Assembly (NCBI GenBank): GCA_000332255.1
Contig: KB235926.1
Location: forward strand, 2,594,333-2,658,332
Reading direction: 5' to 3'
Length of the DNA stretch: 64,000 nt
From: a cyanobacterium PCC 7702
GTDB lineage: Bacteria > Cyanobacteriota > Cyanobacteriia > Cyanobacteriales > Nostocaceae
Shown: piece after piece, positions 1 through 8,397 of the stretch
Layout: each line of letters begins with the position of its first letter
Position numbering within the stretch: the stretch's first letter is position 1
Program-made: the position numbers and the translations under genes
The notes under the pieces: generated by a model
Told to the model about the DNA's origin: nothing
What the model saw: the letters and a program-made list of their open reading frames with translations, nothing else
Databases searched by the model: none

Positions 1-480
1 GTGTTAATCGTCGCCTATTCCACTGGCAAACAATAGCAGTCCTTGGGAGCTAATTCATAACACAAGTGGACTCGGAAAGTGAAATGATAAAAACATCAAG
101 TAACCTCACAGCTAAACCTCGTTAGTTTAGCCAAGTACGGTAGGAGACCTTTGGCCCTGCAGAGACGATCTTTCTGAAAGAATAGCTGTAAAAAGCTACA
201 GGGAGTGACTTTAGTCCTTGCCTGTAGAAACAGCTTGAATCACCATGAATAACCGCCCGGTGAGAGTCAAATTTTCTTTAGAGACTAGCACAAGCAAAAG
301 CAGTAAGTGCAAGCAACATCTTTAACATCCGTTGATAACCAGAAAATAGACAAAATAACTTTTTATTTACCAACTCCATTTTTACATCTGGCGCTAGACC
401 TGACGGGTGCAATTATTCCAGTCTAGAGGGTGATGAATAAGTAGCGCCCCACCTGACAAAATCTCACTAGACCGTAAAGG
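1..480. other. Non-coding leader region with nested hairpins
   Basis: No credible protein is seen here. Between 112 and 235 several hairpins follow each other: CTAAAC/GTTTAG (112-117 with 125-130), TCTTT/AAAGA (169-181), and a nested structure in which AGCTGT (184-189) pairs with ACAGCT (230-235), CTACAGG (196-202) with CCTGTAG (221-227), and GAC/GTC closes the tip. This could be a small RNA or the leader of the tspO-like gene that follows, but it matches no RNA family I can name. The upstream gene lies outside the window. Confidence 0.4.
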
Positions 481-492
481 GTGAGGATATGC

Positions 493-966
493 ATGATTAA
501 ATCTTGGATGGTAATTGCAGGTGTGGCTTTGTTAGTCGCTTTAGGTGCTAACTTCATTACTCCCGGCGATCGCAAATGGTTTAAACGGTTACAAAGACCG
601 AGATGGCTCACCTTTGAAGCAGCCATTCCCCTAATCTGGACCGTCATCTTTGTATGTGGTGGTTGGTCTGCTTATATTGTTTGGGAAAAGGATCCCGCAA
701 GCAGCAAAACTTGGATTTTAATGGGATTGTATCTGCTTTTAGAAATTGTCACTGTTGCTTACACTCCCGCTATGTTTAGGACTCGCAGTTTACGAGTGGG
801 AACAATCATAGGCGCCAGCGGCTTTGCGATCGCGGTAATTTTGGCAATCGCGGTTTTCTTTGTTTCTGGTTGGGCAACCTTGTTACTTGTACCTTACTTG
901 CTGTGGAGTCCAATTGGAACTTATACCACTAAAGTCATGGAACGTCTCAATCCTCAAGATATTTAA
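493..966 (+). CDS. TspO/MBR family membrane protein
   Basis: About 157 residues with five predicted membrane helices and the tryptophan-rich first-loop region (RPRW, then PLIWTV) typical of the TspO/MBR (peripheral benzodiazepine receptor) family. Family members bind tetrapyrroles and sterols, and in bacteria act in porphyrin-linked stress responses; the ligand here is not known. I chose ATG 493 because GAGG lies at a fitting distance upstream; a GTG at 481 in the same frame would add four residues. The family is clear, the physiological role is inference. Confidence 0.75.
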   Translation: MIKSWMVIAGVALLVALGANFITPGDRKWFKRLQRPRWLTFEAAIPLIWTVIFVCGGWSAYIVWEKDPASSKTWILMGLYLLLEIVTVAYTPAMFRTRSLRVGTIIGASGFAIAVILAIAVFFVSGWATLLLVPYLLWSPIGTYTTKVMERLNPQDI

Positions 967-980
967 TTTCCAGTCTTTTA

Positions 981-1688
981 TTATTCCCATCGACCGTAGC
1001 GAGCGACAAAATTTTTACCTGGATATTTTTGATTGTTTAAGTGAGCCCACATTTGGTCCCCAAAGGAAAAATGCCACCATTCCTGAGGATGGCGTTGAAA
1101 TCCACCTTTTTCCATGACATCTAGCAACAGCAAGCGATGAACGTGATATCCTCGTTCTTGAGGGCGATCGCTTAGGGCGTAGTAATCGGGATGCGATCGC
1201 TCAGATAATTCATCGATGGCCGAACCCATATCCACAACTTTTCCTGTCTCATCTACCAACGTTACATCCACAGCGGCACCAGTACTGTGAGGCGGCGGCG
1301 TTTTTTCATCTAAACTAGGCTCAGCCCAAATTTTATGAACTTCTTGCCAAATTTGTTGACTTTGAATTTCTGACAATTCCGTTTCTACCAATCCCCTGTG
1401 GCGCAACAGTTCTGTAAAAGCAAAATTAACCATAAACCGCTGCACCGCTACCGGTCGATAAGCATCAAAAATTTGAATCCGCCAGCCAGGACGGAGCGTT
1501 TGCAAGTAGTTTTGCGCTGCGATCAAATTGTCAACCACACTTTGGCGAAGAAAATAAGGAGAATATTTCCCGTAAGGCGCACCTAATTTTTCATAGGGGT
1601 GGGGAGATTCCACTGCCAAAATTTCTAAGGGAATCGGTACCAGAAGTTCACCACACTCTTGAATGGGTACAACATGATAAGGTCTCAT
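981..1688 (-). CDS. D-alanyl-D-alanine dipeptidase, VanX/DdpX family (M15D)
   Basis: A 235-residue zinc peptidase that would cleave D-Ala-D-Ala. Visible motifs are DAYRP (substrate-binding arginine), the zinc-binding HSTGAAVD block (His and Asp ligands) and EWWHF (catalytic Glu and third zinc-ligand His), all in family order. There is no signal peptide, so a cytoplasmic location is likely, as for VanX. It stands alone, with no van-type ligase or regulator nearby, so a housekeeping role in peptidoglycan turnover is more likely than glycopeptide resistance. It is convergent with the tspO-like gene. Confidence 0.88.
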   Translation of the reverse strand: MRPYHVVPIQECGELLVPIPLEILAVESPHPYEKLGAPYGKYSPYFLRQSVVDNLIAAQNYLQTLRPGWRIQIFDAYRPVAVQRFMVNFAFTELLRHRGLVETELSEIQSQQIWQEVHKIWAEPSLDEKTPPPHSTGAAVDVTLVDETGKVVDMGSAIDELSERSHPDYYALSDRPQERGYHVHRLLLLDVMEKGGFQRHPQEWWHFSFGDQMWAHLNNQKYPGKNFVARYGRWE

Positions 1689-1848
1689 TCTTCAACAGCA
1701 CTCATTCCTTAAAAACACATCACTCACAAGCCTTCTGCCTTCTAATGACTGGTTTTTCAGGGGTAAAGACCTCACTGAGTAGACAAAAGGTGCAGGAGCT
1801 TTCCTAAAACAAGTATGTATTTCTTGCCTTCCACGTTCTCAAAGTCAC

Positions 1849-2535
1849 TCAACCCCGTTTTCCCGTAACTATATACGCGACTCTTTGACCGATGTTTGTG
1901 GCATGATCTGCCATGCGTTCCAAGTAGCGTATGACCAACACCAGCAGTACAATGGGCTCGACTGCGCCGGGAACATCCTTTTGGTGAGCTAAAGTTTGAT
2001 AAAGGTATTCGTAGGCATCATCTACTACATCATCCATTTGCTTGACATTGCGTCCGCTAGCTTCGTCTAGATCGGCTAAGGCTACCAAGCTTGTTGCTAA
2101 CATAGCCTGTGCTTGGCGAGACATGAGCGCAATTTCTGGCAAGGAGGAATGGGGTGGATAGGGGAAAATTTTAATCGCTATTTCTGCTATATCTTTTGCA
2201 TAATCGCCAATGCGTTCCAGGTCGCGCACCAGCTGCATAAAAGCACTTAAGCAGCGTAAATCTTGAGCTACAGGAGCTTGCAGCGTCATGATCGCTGCAC
2301 AGTCTGACTCTATTTGTTTGTAGAAGCTATCTATTTGCTTGTCTATCCTCGGAAGTTCCTCAGCGGCTTTGAGGTCGCGAGCGAATAATGCTTGGTGGCT
2401 AAGGCGAAATGAACGTTCTACCAAAGCTCCCATGCGCAAGATGTCCCGTTCCAAACGCCTGATCTCGCGAGTTAGCTGGGGTCTTCCTGAGTTGGCATCG
2501 AAAATAAGGGCTTTCACGCTAGCAGTCTCAGACAT
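1849..2535 (-). CDS. phoU: PhoU phosphate signalling protein
   Basis: The 228-residue protein has the PhoU architecture of two similar three-helix bundles, each with the conserved pattern around RDLERIGDYAKDIAEI and RYLERMADHATNIGQRV (metal-binding E/D-x-x-D faces). PhoU links the Pst phosphate transporter to the PhoR-type kinase and restrains the Pho response when phosphate is plentiful. It is the last gene of the minus-strand operon sphR-sphS-phoU and starts 10 bp after sphS ends, which fits the SphU role described in cyanobacteria. No pst genes are in the window. Confidence 0.93.
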   Translation of the reverse strand: MSETASVKALIFDANSGRPQLTREIRRLERDILRMGALVERSFRLSHQALFARDLKAAEELPRIDKQIDSFYKQIESDCAAIMTLQAPVAQDLRCLSAFMQLVRDLERIGDYAKDIAEIAIKIFPYPPHSSLPEIALMSRQAQAMLATSLVALADLDEASGRNVKQMDDVVDDAYEYLYQTLAHQKDVPGAVEPIVLLVLVIRYLERMADHATNIGQRVAYIVTGKRG

Positions 2536-2545
2536 TAAGACACTT

Positions 2546-3877
2546 CTAAATATAGTCTTGGAATTGAGAATTTACCACGACCCCAGGAAGTATTATTTGT
2601 ATCCACGCGCCACCGGTGAGAGGATGGTTCATTGCTTTGATGGAACCACCGTGAGCGTGTATTATTTGACGCACGATCGCCAAACCCAAGCCAGTACCGG
2701 CAATTGTTGTTGAACTTGCTTGTGCTTGTTTGGGACGAGAGCGTGCTCGATCCCCCCGATAAAAGCGTTCAAAGACATAAGGCAGATCTGCCTCCGAAAA
2801 ACCAACTCCAGAGTCAATGATATTGATTTCTAGGCTTGGTGCTGTGCTTTGTTTTTTGTTGCAGTTCTGATTCGAATCGAGAATTTTCGTTTCAACAACA
2901 ATAATTCCCTTTTGAGGACTATATTTTATACTATTATCTAATAAGTTGAGAAAAACTTGATGAATTCGAGTTTCATCGGCATTGATATAGATACTTTCCG
3001 CTCCAGAATAACTGAGCTGAATCTGCTCGCGCTGTGCCAAGGGTTCTAGAGTTTCCCAGACTTTAGCTATGAGCGATCGCACTTCCACCAGTTGATAGTT
3101 GAGTTCTAAAGAAGGATTTGTTTCCAGTTGGGTCAGTTCCAACCAGCTTTGTACCAAATGAATTAACCTGTCTACCTCCTGCAACAAGCGATGAACCAAA
3201 CGGTCTAAAGGTGGTTCCAAGCGAGTTTGCAAATTTTCCACCACCAAACGAATGGAAGTTAGTGGCGTTCTTAATTCGTGAGCTAGATCGCAAAGGGCGC
3301 GATCGCGTGCTTGCTCGAGTTCTAACTGAGATTGGAGATTTTCCAGAAATACTCCTACTTTTCCCTGAGCTAAAGGTAAGGTGGTTGCTCGCAAAGCCAA
3401 AGGTTTAACTTCGCAAATAGCAGCAGCGCTGTCCACCGAGGGATGGAATATCCACTCCCGAACTTGGGACTGCTGGCGATCGCGAGTTTGCTCGATTAAC
3501 TGGTCCAGTTCATAAGACCGCACTAACTCCAGCAACAAACGTACCTGTCCCGGTTGCCACCTTTGCAAATACAACATCTCTCGTGCTGAGCGATTGCACC
3601 ACAAAAGCTGATTTTCTTCATCCACCTGCAAGTATCCCACCGGCGCCATTTCCAACAAGTCTTGGTAATTTTGCAGATTTTGCTGTAATTGTTGTTGTTC
3701 CTGCCTTAATGAGGTAATTTCATACCGCAAGCGTGGAATCAAAGGTAGGGCAATCTCCCCCGACTGGGATTTTAACGAAGGCGGAATGTTTCCCAAAAAG
3801 CGGTGCATTTGCACCCTTTGCCAAAGCCAAAACCCTAGCCCGACCGTCAAACCTAAAAAAAATTCCGGTACTAACAT
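2546..3877 (-). CDS. sphS: Phosphate-sensing histidine kinase SphS (PhoR type)
   Basis: 443 residues. An N-terminal hydrophobic segment (about residues 5-20) is followed by a basic coiled region, a PAS domain (about 70-170), the HisKA block with the phospho-accepting His in DLAHELRTPLTSI (about 200), and a HATPase domain with N (LLDNSIKYS), G1 (DSGVGF) and G2 (GTGLGLAI) boxes. It phosphorylates the adjacent SphR in response to phosphate starvation. In cyanobacteria the N-terminal hydrophobic region is important for sensing. The HATPase domain carries a short polar insert (around Asn/Lys/Gln-rich DSNQNCNKK). The gene lies 44 bp downstream of sphR. Confidence 0.9.
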   Translation of the reverse strand: MLVPEFFLGLTVGLGFWLWQRVQMHRFLGNIPPSLKSQSGEIALPLIPRLRYEITSLRQEQQQLQQNLQNYQDLLEMAPVGYLQVDEENQLLWCNRSAREMLYLQRWQPGQVRLLLELVRSYELDQLIEQTRDRQQSQVREWIFHPSVDSAAAICEVKPLALRATTLPLAQGKVGVFLENLQSQLELEQARDRALCDLAHELRTPLTSIRLVVENLQTRLEPPLDRLVHRLLQEVDRLIHLVQSWLELTQLETNPSLELNYQLVEVRSLIAKVWETLEPLAQREQIQLSYSGAESIYINADETRIHQVFLNLLDNSIKYSPQKGIIVVETKILDSNQNCNKKQSTAPSLEINIIDSGVGFSEADLPYVFERFYRGDRARSRPKQAQASSTTIAGTGLGLAIVRQIIHAHGGSIKAMNHPLTGGAWIQIILPGVVVNSQFQDYI

Positions 3878-3921
3878 CGCTAGTTGTTAGTGCTTTCGCA
3901 CAATTTATGAATAACTAACAA

Positions 3922-4683
3922 CTATCCAAATCTATAACCAAAACCACGTACAGTTACAATATACTCAGGACGACTGGGATCTTGCTCTAATTTTTCACGC
4001 AACCAACGGATGTGAACGTCTACGGTTTTACTGTCTCCTACAAAATCTGGTCCCCAAACTTGATCTAGCAATTGCTCTCGAGACCAGACTCTGCGGGCGT
4101 AACTCATAAACAGTTCTAAAAGACGAAACTCTTTTGGTGAGAGATTCACCTCCCGATCGCGAACTAAAACACGGCACTCTTGCGGATACAATGTAATATC
4201 TTTGTATTGTAAAACTGGAAGTTGAGGCAAGCTACTTAAGCGTTGGCGGCGCAGTAGAGATCGACAGCGAGCTACTAACTCCCTCATGCTAAAAGGTTTT
4301 GTCAAATAATCATCTGCTCCTACTTCCAATCCTAAAACGCGGTCGGTTTCACTTCCTTTTGCGCTTAACATTAAAATCGGTATCGGGTTACCTTGGTAAC
4401 GCAGCAAGCGACAAATATCCAGACCGTTAATTTGAGGCAGCATTAAATCGAGAATTATCAAATCAAAAGTAGGTTCTGCTGAGTTGGTTTCAAAATTTTT
4501 TAGTTTTTCTACAGCCGAGCGACCGTCCGCAGCTGTTACCACTCCGAAACCTTCCTCCTCCAGCGCTAAGACCAGCATTTCTCGGATGAGTTCTTCATCC
4601 TCAACAACTAAAATATAGCTTCTTTGACCGATGTCGGTTGTAGGAGGATACTTAGTTGATTCACTCGTGTACATTGATATCAC
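3922..4683 (-). CDS. sphR: Phosphate response regulator SphR (PhoB type)
   Basis: 253 residues: an OmpR/PhoB-type regulator with an N-terminal receiver (acidic pair in VVEDEE, phospho-Asp in LDLMLPQ, Lys in YLTKPF) and a C-terminal winged helix ending VRGFGYRFG. First gene of sphR-sphS-phoU; expected to activate phosphate uptake and phosphatase genes. The N-terminal tail before the receiver is about 20 residues and polar. I looked upstream for a three-unit cyanobacterial Pho box and did not find a clear one. Assignment as SphR rests mainly on the SphS and PhoU partners. Confidence 0.9.
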   Translation of the reverse strand: MISMYTSESTKYPPTTDIGQRSYILVVEDEELIREMLVLALEEEGFGVVTAADGRSAVEKLKNFETNSAEPTFDLIILDLMLPQINGLDICRLLRYQGNPIPILMLSAKGSETDRVLGLEVGADDYLTKPFSMRELVARCRSLLRRQRLSSLPQLPVLQYKDITLYPQECRVLVRDREVNLSPKEFRLLELFMSYARRVWSREQLLDQVWGPDFVGDSKTVDVHIRWLREKLEQDPSRPEYIVTVRGFGYRFG

Positions 4684-5241
4684 AAAATGCTGCGATGATT
4701 TACTGTATCCATTTCATTATCTAATATTCAGTGCATCTACTATATAAAAATCTGAATATTTTGCAAGTGTTTCGCAATGTCTATAACTGTACATCGTTCT
4801 ATTATAAACGAAACATGCGAAAAAAAAAGCTTTCATTTCTTTAGGATTATCTAAAATTTAGAAAAATTTGTTACATAAGAGTCAAAGTTGCTGACAGTAA
4901 CTGAAAAAACGTTATGTACTTTTTAATATAATTTTCATCACACCAATAATTGTTATTTTTCAGTATTAATACTGATTGTAGTACTAGTAACACACATGTT
5001 TTTCTTTAAAGTATTTCTACTCAAAAGTATTAATTTTTGACCAGAACATATGAAAATAGAGACGCTAGCAACGTCTCTACAAAAGAGGAAACCCAATCAT
5101 AAAAATTCCCAAAGGAAATTAAAAACAAAAACAAGTAGTTTGCAGCTTGGAAGTAATAGTCTCTGCAACTGGAACTACACAAACAGAATTTCCGAATTCG
5201 GAAATCACAACAAAGTAGAATTACCGGAGCGCAATTGCTAC
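4684..5241. other. AT-rich intergenic region between hisA and sphR
   Basis: About 560 bp between the start of sphR and the stop of hisA, both on the minus strand. It must hold the sphR promoter. Apart from a hairpin at 5057-5079 no gene or named site could be recognised. Short open frames in it lack family character. Confidence 0.5.
5057..5079. repeat. Inverted-repeat hairpin (TAGAGACG...CGTCTCTA)
   Basis: TAGAGACG (5057-5064) pairs with CGTCTCTA (5072-5079) around a 7-base loop. It lies about 160 bp beyond the hisA stop. Very similar GAGACG...CGTCTC hairpins are dispersed in Nostoc-type genomes (remembered, not searched). It could act as a transcription terminator or be a small dispersed repeat. 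Confidence 0.5.
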
Positions 5242-6015
5242 TCAAGCAAATGCAGAAAAATCGAGGTGGGGTGGTATGTCTTGAATGCGTCCAGAACCAA
5301 CAGATCGCAGTGCTTCTTTCAGGGAGATATCGCCGGTATATAAAGCGCGACCGACGATCGCACCAGTAACGCCTTGGGGTTCTAATGCTAACAAACTCAG
5401 CAGATCCGTAATAGAACTAATTCCTCCCGAAGCAATAACAGGAATATCTACTGCACTAGCAAGTTCGCGCAAAGCGTCTATATTCGGTCCCGTGAGGGTT
5501 CCATCGCGATAAATATCAGTGTAGATTAAAGCTGCTGCCTTTAATTGTTGCATTTGCACAGCTAGTTGGGTAGCAAGAACTTCTGAAGTTTCTGACCAAC
5601 CGCGGATTGCTACTTTACCGTTGCGAGCATCTATGCCGATAATAATTTGTCCGGGGAATTGTTCGCACAGTTGTTCTACTAGTTGTGGTTGTTCTACAGC
5701 GGTGGTTCCCAAAATTGCCCATCTGACACCTAAATCAAACAGTTGTTGCACGCTTTGTTGGCTTCGCAATCCCCCACCAACTTGTATAGGTACGCCAGCA
5801 GCTGCTGCGATCGCTGCAATTGCTTCTAAATTTATTAGTTTACCTGCTTTGGCGCCGTCGAGATCGACTACGTGCAGTCTGGTAGCACCTTGTTCTACCC
5901 ACTGTTTGGCCACATCTGCGGGATTGTTGCTAAATACTTGCTTTAGCGAGTAGTCTCCTTGATACAAGCGCACGCAACGGCCTTCTAGTATATCTATTGC
6001 GGGAATAACTTCCAT
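5242..6015 (-). CDS. hisA: HisA, phosphoribosylformimino-AICAR-P isomerase
   Basis: 257 residues, a (beta/alpha)8 barrel. It catalyses the Amadori isomerisation of ProFAR to PRFAR in histidine biosynthesis. Visible marks are the N-terminal catalytic Asp in PAIDI, the GGLR phosphate-binding turn, the second catalytic Asp in [10 protein letters not shown], and the C-terminal phosphate loop SGGISS. Length and motif order are normal for HisA. No other his genes flank it, as is usual in cyanobacteria, where his genes are scattered. Confidence 0.95.
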   Translation of the reverse strand: MEVIPAIDILEGRCVRLYQGDYSLKQVFSNNPADVAKQWVEQGATRLHVVDLDGAKAGKLINLEAIAAIAAAAGVPIQVGGGLRSQQSVQQLFDLGVRWAILGTTAVEQPQLVEQLCEQFPGQIIIGIDARNGKVAIRGWSETSEVLATQLAVQMQQLKAAALIYTDIYRDGTLTGPNIDALRELASAVDIPVIASGGISSITDLLSLLALEPQGVTGAIVGRALYTGDISLKEALRSVGSGRIQDIPPHLDFSAFA

Positions 6016-6172
6016 AACGATCCTTGAACTTTGAGTAGATAGTAGTTGATTTTTGCTAGTTTGCTTCTAAACCCCGGACGAGGATGGAATTTCCATACTT
6101 TTTAGTTAGCTAGTCTTTGTGCTTTGTTGTTGCTTGTTCTGCTACTGTGGCTAACTAATTTCCAGTCCCCAG

Positions 6173-6466
6173 TTACTTATCCTTTTTTCTTTCCATTACA
6201 GCTTGCCGAAAGCCCAACACCACGAGAATATTGGAAAGCGTCAAGAAAGATTCTGCACTTCCATGCAACCAATCAACATCTGCCAAAGATCGGCCGTAAT
6301 GCAATTGGGCGTAAATTCCTGCCACAATGGTAACAGCAACGAATAACAGAGTGCAGTAAAATCCGTACAGCGCCAAACGCGGCACTTGCTGGATTCTGCT
6401 AATAAACCACAAGAAACCCAAATAGGGAAATAATGACAAAACAAATAGGGTTTCTTTTGAAATCAT
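6173..6466 (-). CDS. DUF3593 membrane protein
   Basis: 97 residues with three hydrophobic segments (about 5-22, 31-52 and 75-90). The sequence, with a conserved LHGSAESFLTLSN segment, matches my memory of the DUF3593 family of cyanobacteria and chloroplasts. It follows the DUF2499 gene on the same strand, a pairing I remember as conserved in cyanobacteria. Function is unknown; a thylakoid or plasma membrane location is inferred from the helices. Confidence 0.7.
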   Translation of the reverse strand: MISKETLFVLSLFPYLGFLWFISRIQQVPRLALYGFYCTLLFVAVTIVAGIYAQLHYGRSLADVDWLHGSAESFLTLSNILVVLGFRQAVMERKKDK

Positions 6467-6678
6467 TGCTCTTTGAGTAGATGTAACCAGAAAACGTAGG
6501 AGTAACAGATGTTCTTGCTCGAGATAATTAGCATGGCAGCAGATTGAACTGCCTGATGCCAGTTTGAATTTCAGTCTCCATCCAAATTGTATACTTGATT
6601 GTCCTCAACAACAGGAAGTCCGGTCCTGGATGGAATTGTGTCAGCTACTTTTAGTCAAAATGACGAATAAGGATGCAA

Positions 6679-7011
6679 TCAATCGTTAGAAATTGATGGT
6701 TGTTCGCCAACAGTAGCTGTAGTAGTAGAGCGCCAAATCCAAACCGCAGCTGCCCAGAGAGTAAAATTACCAATGACAGTCATGGTAGCTTGCAGCGTCA
6801 CCAGCCATTCCAGTGATTTGGCGTTGTCAAAATAATGCCAGGTACAAGCACACATAGCGCTGACTAAAGCTGGTAACATGCCTAAAGACAATGTTCGCCA
6901 AGTACGATTTTTTGTTAGTTCGCCGTAGGTCCAAATTAGCCAAATGGCGGCAATCCACTCGATGACACTAGAAACGTGAATAATCCAGGTAGGAATCGAA
7001 AGAGCGTGCAT
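6679..7011 (-). CDS. DUF2499 (Ycf49-like) membrane protein
   Basis: About 110 residues from the chosen start, with three to four hydrophobic helices and the family-typical opening MHALSIPTWIIH. An in-frame ATG at 7035 would add eight residues, but homologues begin at the one chosen. The DUF2499 family is restricted to cyanobacteria and plastid lineages and is partly labelled Ycf49-like. It is upstream of and co-directional with the DUF3593 gene, so the two probably form a transcription unit. Function unknown. Confidence 0.7.
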   Translation of the reverse strand: MHALSIPTWIIHVSSVIEWIAAIWLIWTYGELTKNRTWRTLSLGMLPALVSAMCACTWHYFDNAKSLEWLVTLQATMTVIGNFTLWAAAVWIWRSTTTATVGEQPSISND

Positions 7012-7078
7012 AGTCTTTTTTACCTTTTGGTGCACAATATTCAGTTAAACACGCGGAAAAATAAAAATTAAGGTGAAC

Positions 7079-8125
7079 ATGCGGGTGTTATTGTCTGGGT
7101 ATTACGGTCAAGGAAATGGTGGTGATGAGGCTTTGTTGGCAACACTGCTACAAATGCTACCACCTGAAGTCACACCTGTAGTTCTTTCTGGAAATCCAAA
7201 ACAAACACGCGATCGCTACGGTGTAGAAGCTCGCGAACGCATGAATTTTTTATCGGTTATAGAAGCTTTGCGCTTGTGCGATGCTTTCATTTGGGGTGGG
7301 GGTAGTTTAATTCAAGACGCTACTAGCGCTGCCAGTCCATTTTACTATGGAAGCATGATGATACTGGCCCAGAAAATGGGTTTGAAAACTGTGGCTTGGG
7401 CGCAGGGTATCGGTCCTTTGCGGCGTTCGGTAACTCGCTGGTTAGCACGACAAGCTTTTGCAGGTTGTACGGCAGTGAGCGTGCGCGATCGCGCTTCTTG
7501 TGCTTTACTTTCTCAGTGGCAAATACCCCATCTTCTGGCGCCGGATCCGGTGTGGGCTTTACAATCAAAACCGCTTCCCGGACTTTGGGATTTACCCGCA
7601 CCGCGAGTAGCGGTGACTTTGCGATCGCATCCCCAGCTCACACCTGCTCGCCTTGCTAACTTGACTCGTGCTTTAGTAGATTTTCAAAAGGCTACCCAGA
7701 CTTTTATTTTACTGCTACCGTTTCAAAGCGGGCCAGAAGATTTAAGCATAGCTAGAGCAATTCAACCTGCAATCAAAGATGCTAGCAAAATTTTTACTCC
7801 TGAAGACCCGCAGCTGTTAAAGGGTGTGTTTCGCGGTGTGGAAATGGCTATTGGTATGCGCTTGCACAGTCTGATTATGGCAGCAAGTGAAGGATGTCGT
7901 TGTTTTGCCCTCAGTTACGATCCCAAGGTTAACCGTTTGATGGAAGATTTGGATATACCAGGATGGGATTTGGTAAATTTACCAGATGATGCCAATGCGA
8001 TCTGTAAAGCTTGGATTGAGCATTACGCCAATGGAGAGCCGTTATCTCCAGAAAAGATCGAATTTCTAGTGGAGCGGGCGCTCATACATCGAGAACTTTT
8101 GTATGAAGTATTGCGCAAAAGTTAA
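7079..8125 (+). CDS. csaB: CsaB-type polysaccharide pyruvyl transferase
   Basis: About 348 residues of the polysaccharide pyruvyl transferase family. The opening LLSGYYGQGNGGDEALL and the later GGGSLIQD and GMRLHSLIMA blocks are characteristic. The enzyme adds a ketal pyruvate to a cell-wall polysaccharide, a modification that anchors S-layer proteins through SLH domains. An in-frame GTG at 7073 is an alternative start; TAAGG lies just upstream of it. It diverges from the DUF2499/DUF3593 pair, with about 67 bp between the starts that must hold both promoters. Confidence 0.85.
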   Translation: MRVLLSGYYGQGNGGDEALLATLLQMLPPEVTPVVLSGNPKQTRDRYGVEARERMNFLSVIEALRLCDAFIWGGGSLIQDATSAASPFYYGSMMILAQKMGLKTVAWAQGIGPLRRSVTRWLARQAFAGCTAVSVRDRASCALLSQWQIPHLLAPDPVWALQSKPLPGLWDLPAPRVAVTLRSHPQLTPARLANLTRALVDFQKATQTFILLLPFQSGPEDLSIARAIQPAIKDASKIFTPEDPQLLKGVFRGVEMAIGMRLHSLIMAASEGCRCFALSYDPKVNRLMEDLDIPGWDLVNLPDDANAICKAWIEHYANGEPLSPEKIEFLVERALIHRELLYEVLRKS

Positions 8126-8159
8126 TTACTCTAACCAAAGCGTGGGGGTATTAGTTAAG

Positions 8160-8193
8160 GCGATTTCTGTTGGCGTAGCGTCCCGGAGGGTGC
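8160..8193. repeat. Dispersed GC-rich repeat in a spacer
   Basis: A short GC-rich block reading GCGAT...TTGGCGTAGCGTCCCGGAGGG sits in an otherwise AT-rich spacer. Blocks built on GGCGTAGC and TCCCGGAGGG are scattered through Nostocales spacers (remembered). A related unit occurs at 58414-58452. Confidence 0.5.
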
Positions 8194-8397
8194 TGCCGAG
8201 CTGTTGTGGTTGTATCTGCGTACCTTCGATCATAATTAAAAATAAATCGTTTGCAAGGGCAGAATTTTCTTTTTCCCCAGGATGATTAATTCTTGACTCG
8301 ACAATTTATACAGGCAAAGCACTGACAACTTGACGATATTGGTTTTATGTTGGTGTCGGTGACGGTGAGTGTAGTGACACCAAGGAAGGATGGCTGT

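Noticed and set aside
280-360. A stretch resembling a tmRNA tag region (GCAAGCAACATCTTTAAC, short frame ending in a stop).
   Set aside because: The conserved tmRNA 5' end, T-arm and acceptor stem are not present around it.
981-1688. Interpreting the VanX-type gene as a vancomycin resistance locus.
   Set aside because: No vanH, vanA or vanRS genes are near; such dipeptidases are common in non-resistant bacteria.
4684-4790. Search for a Pho box upstream of sphR.
   Set aside because: No three-unit 8-bp direct repeat pattern was found.
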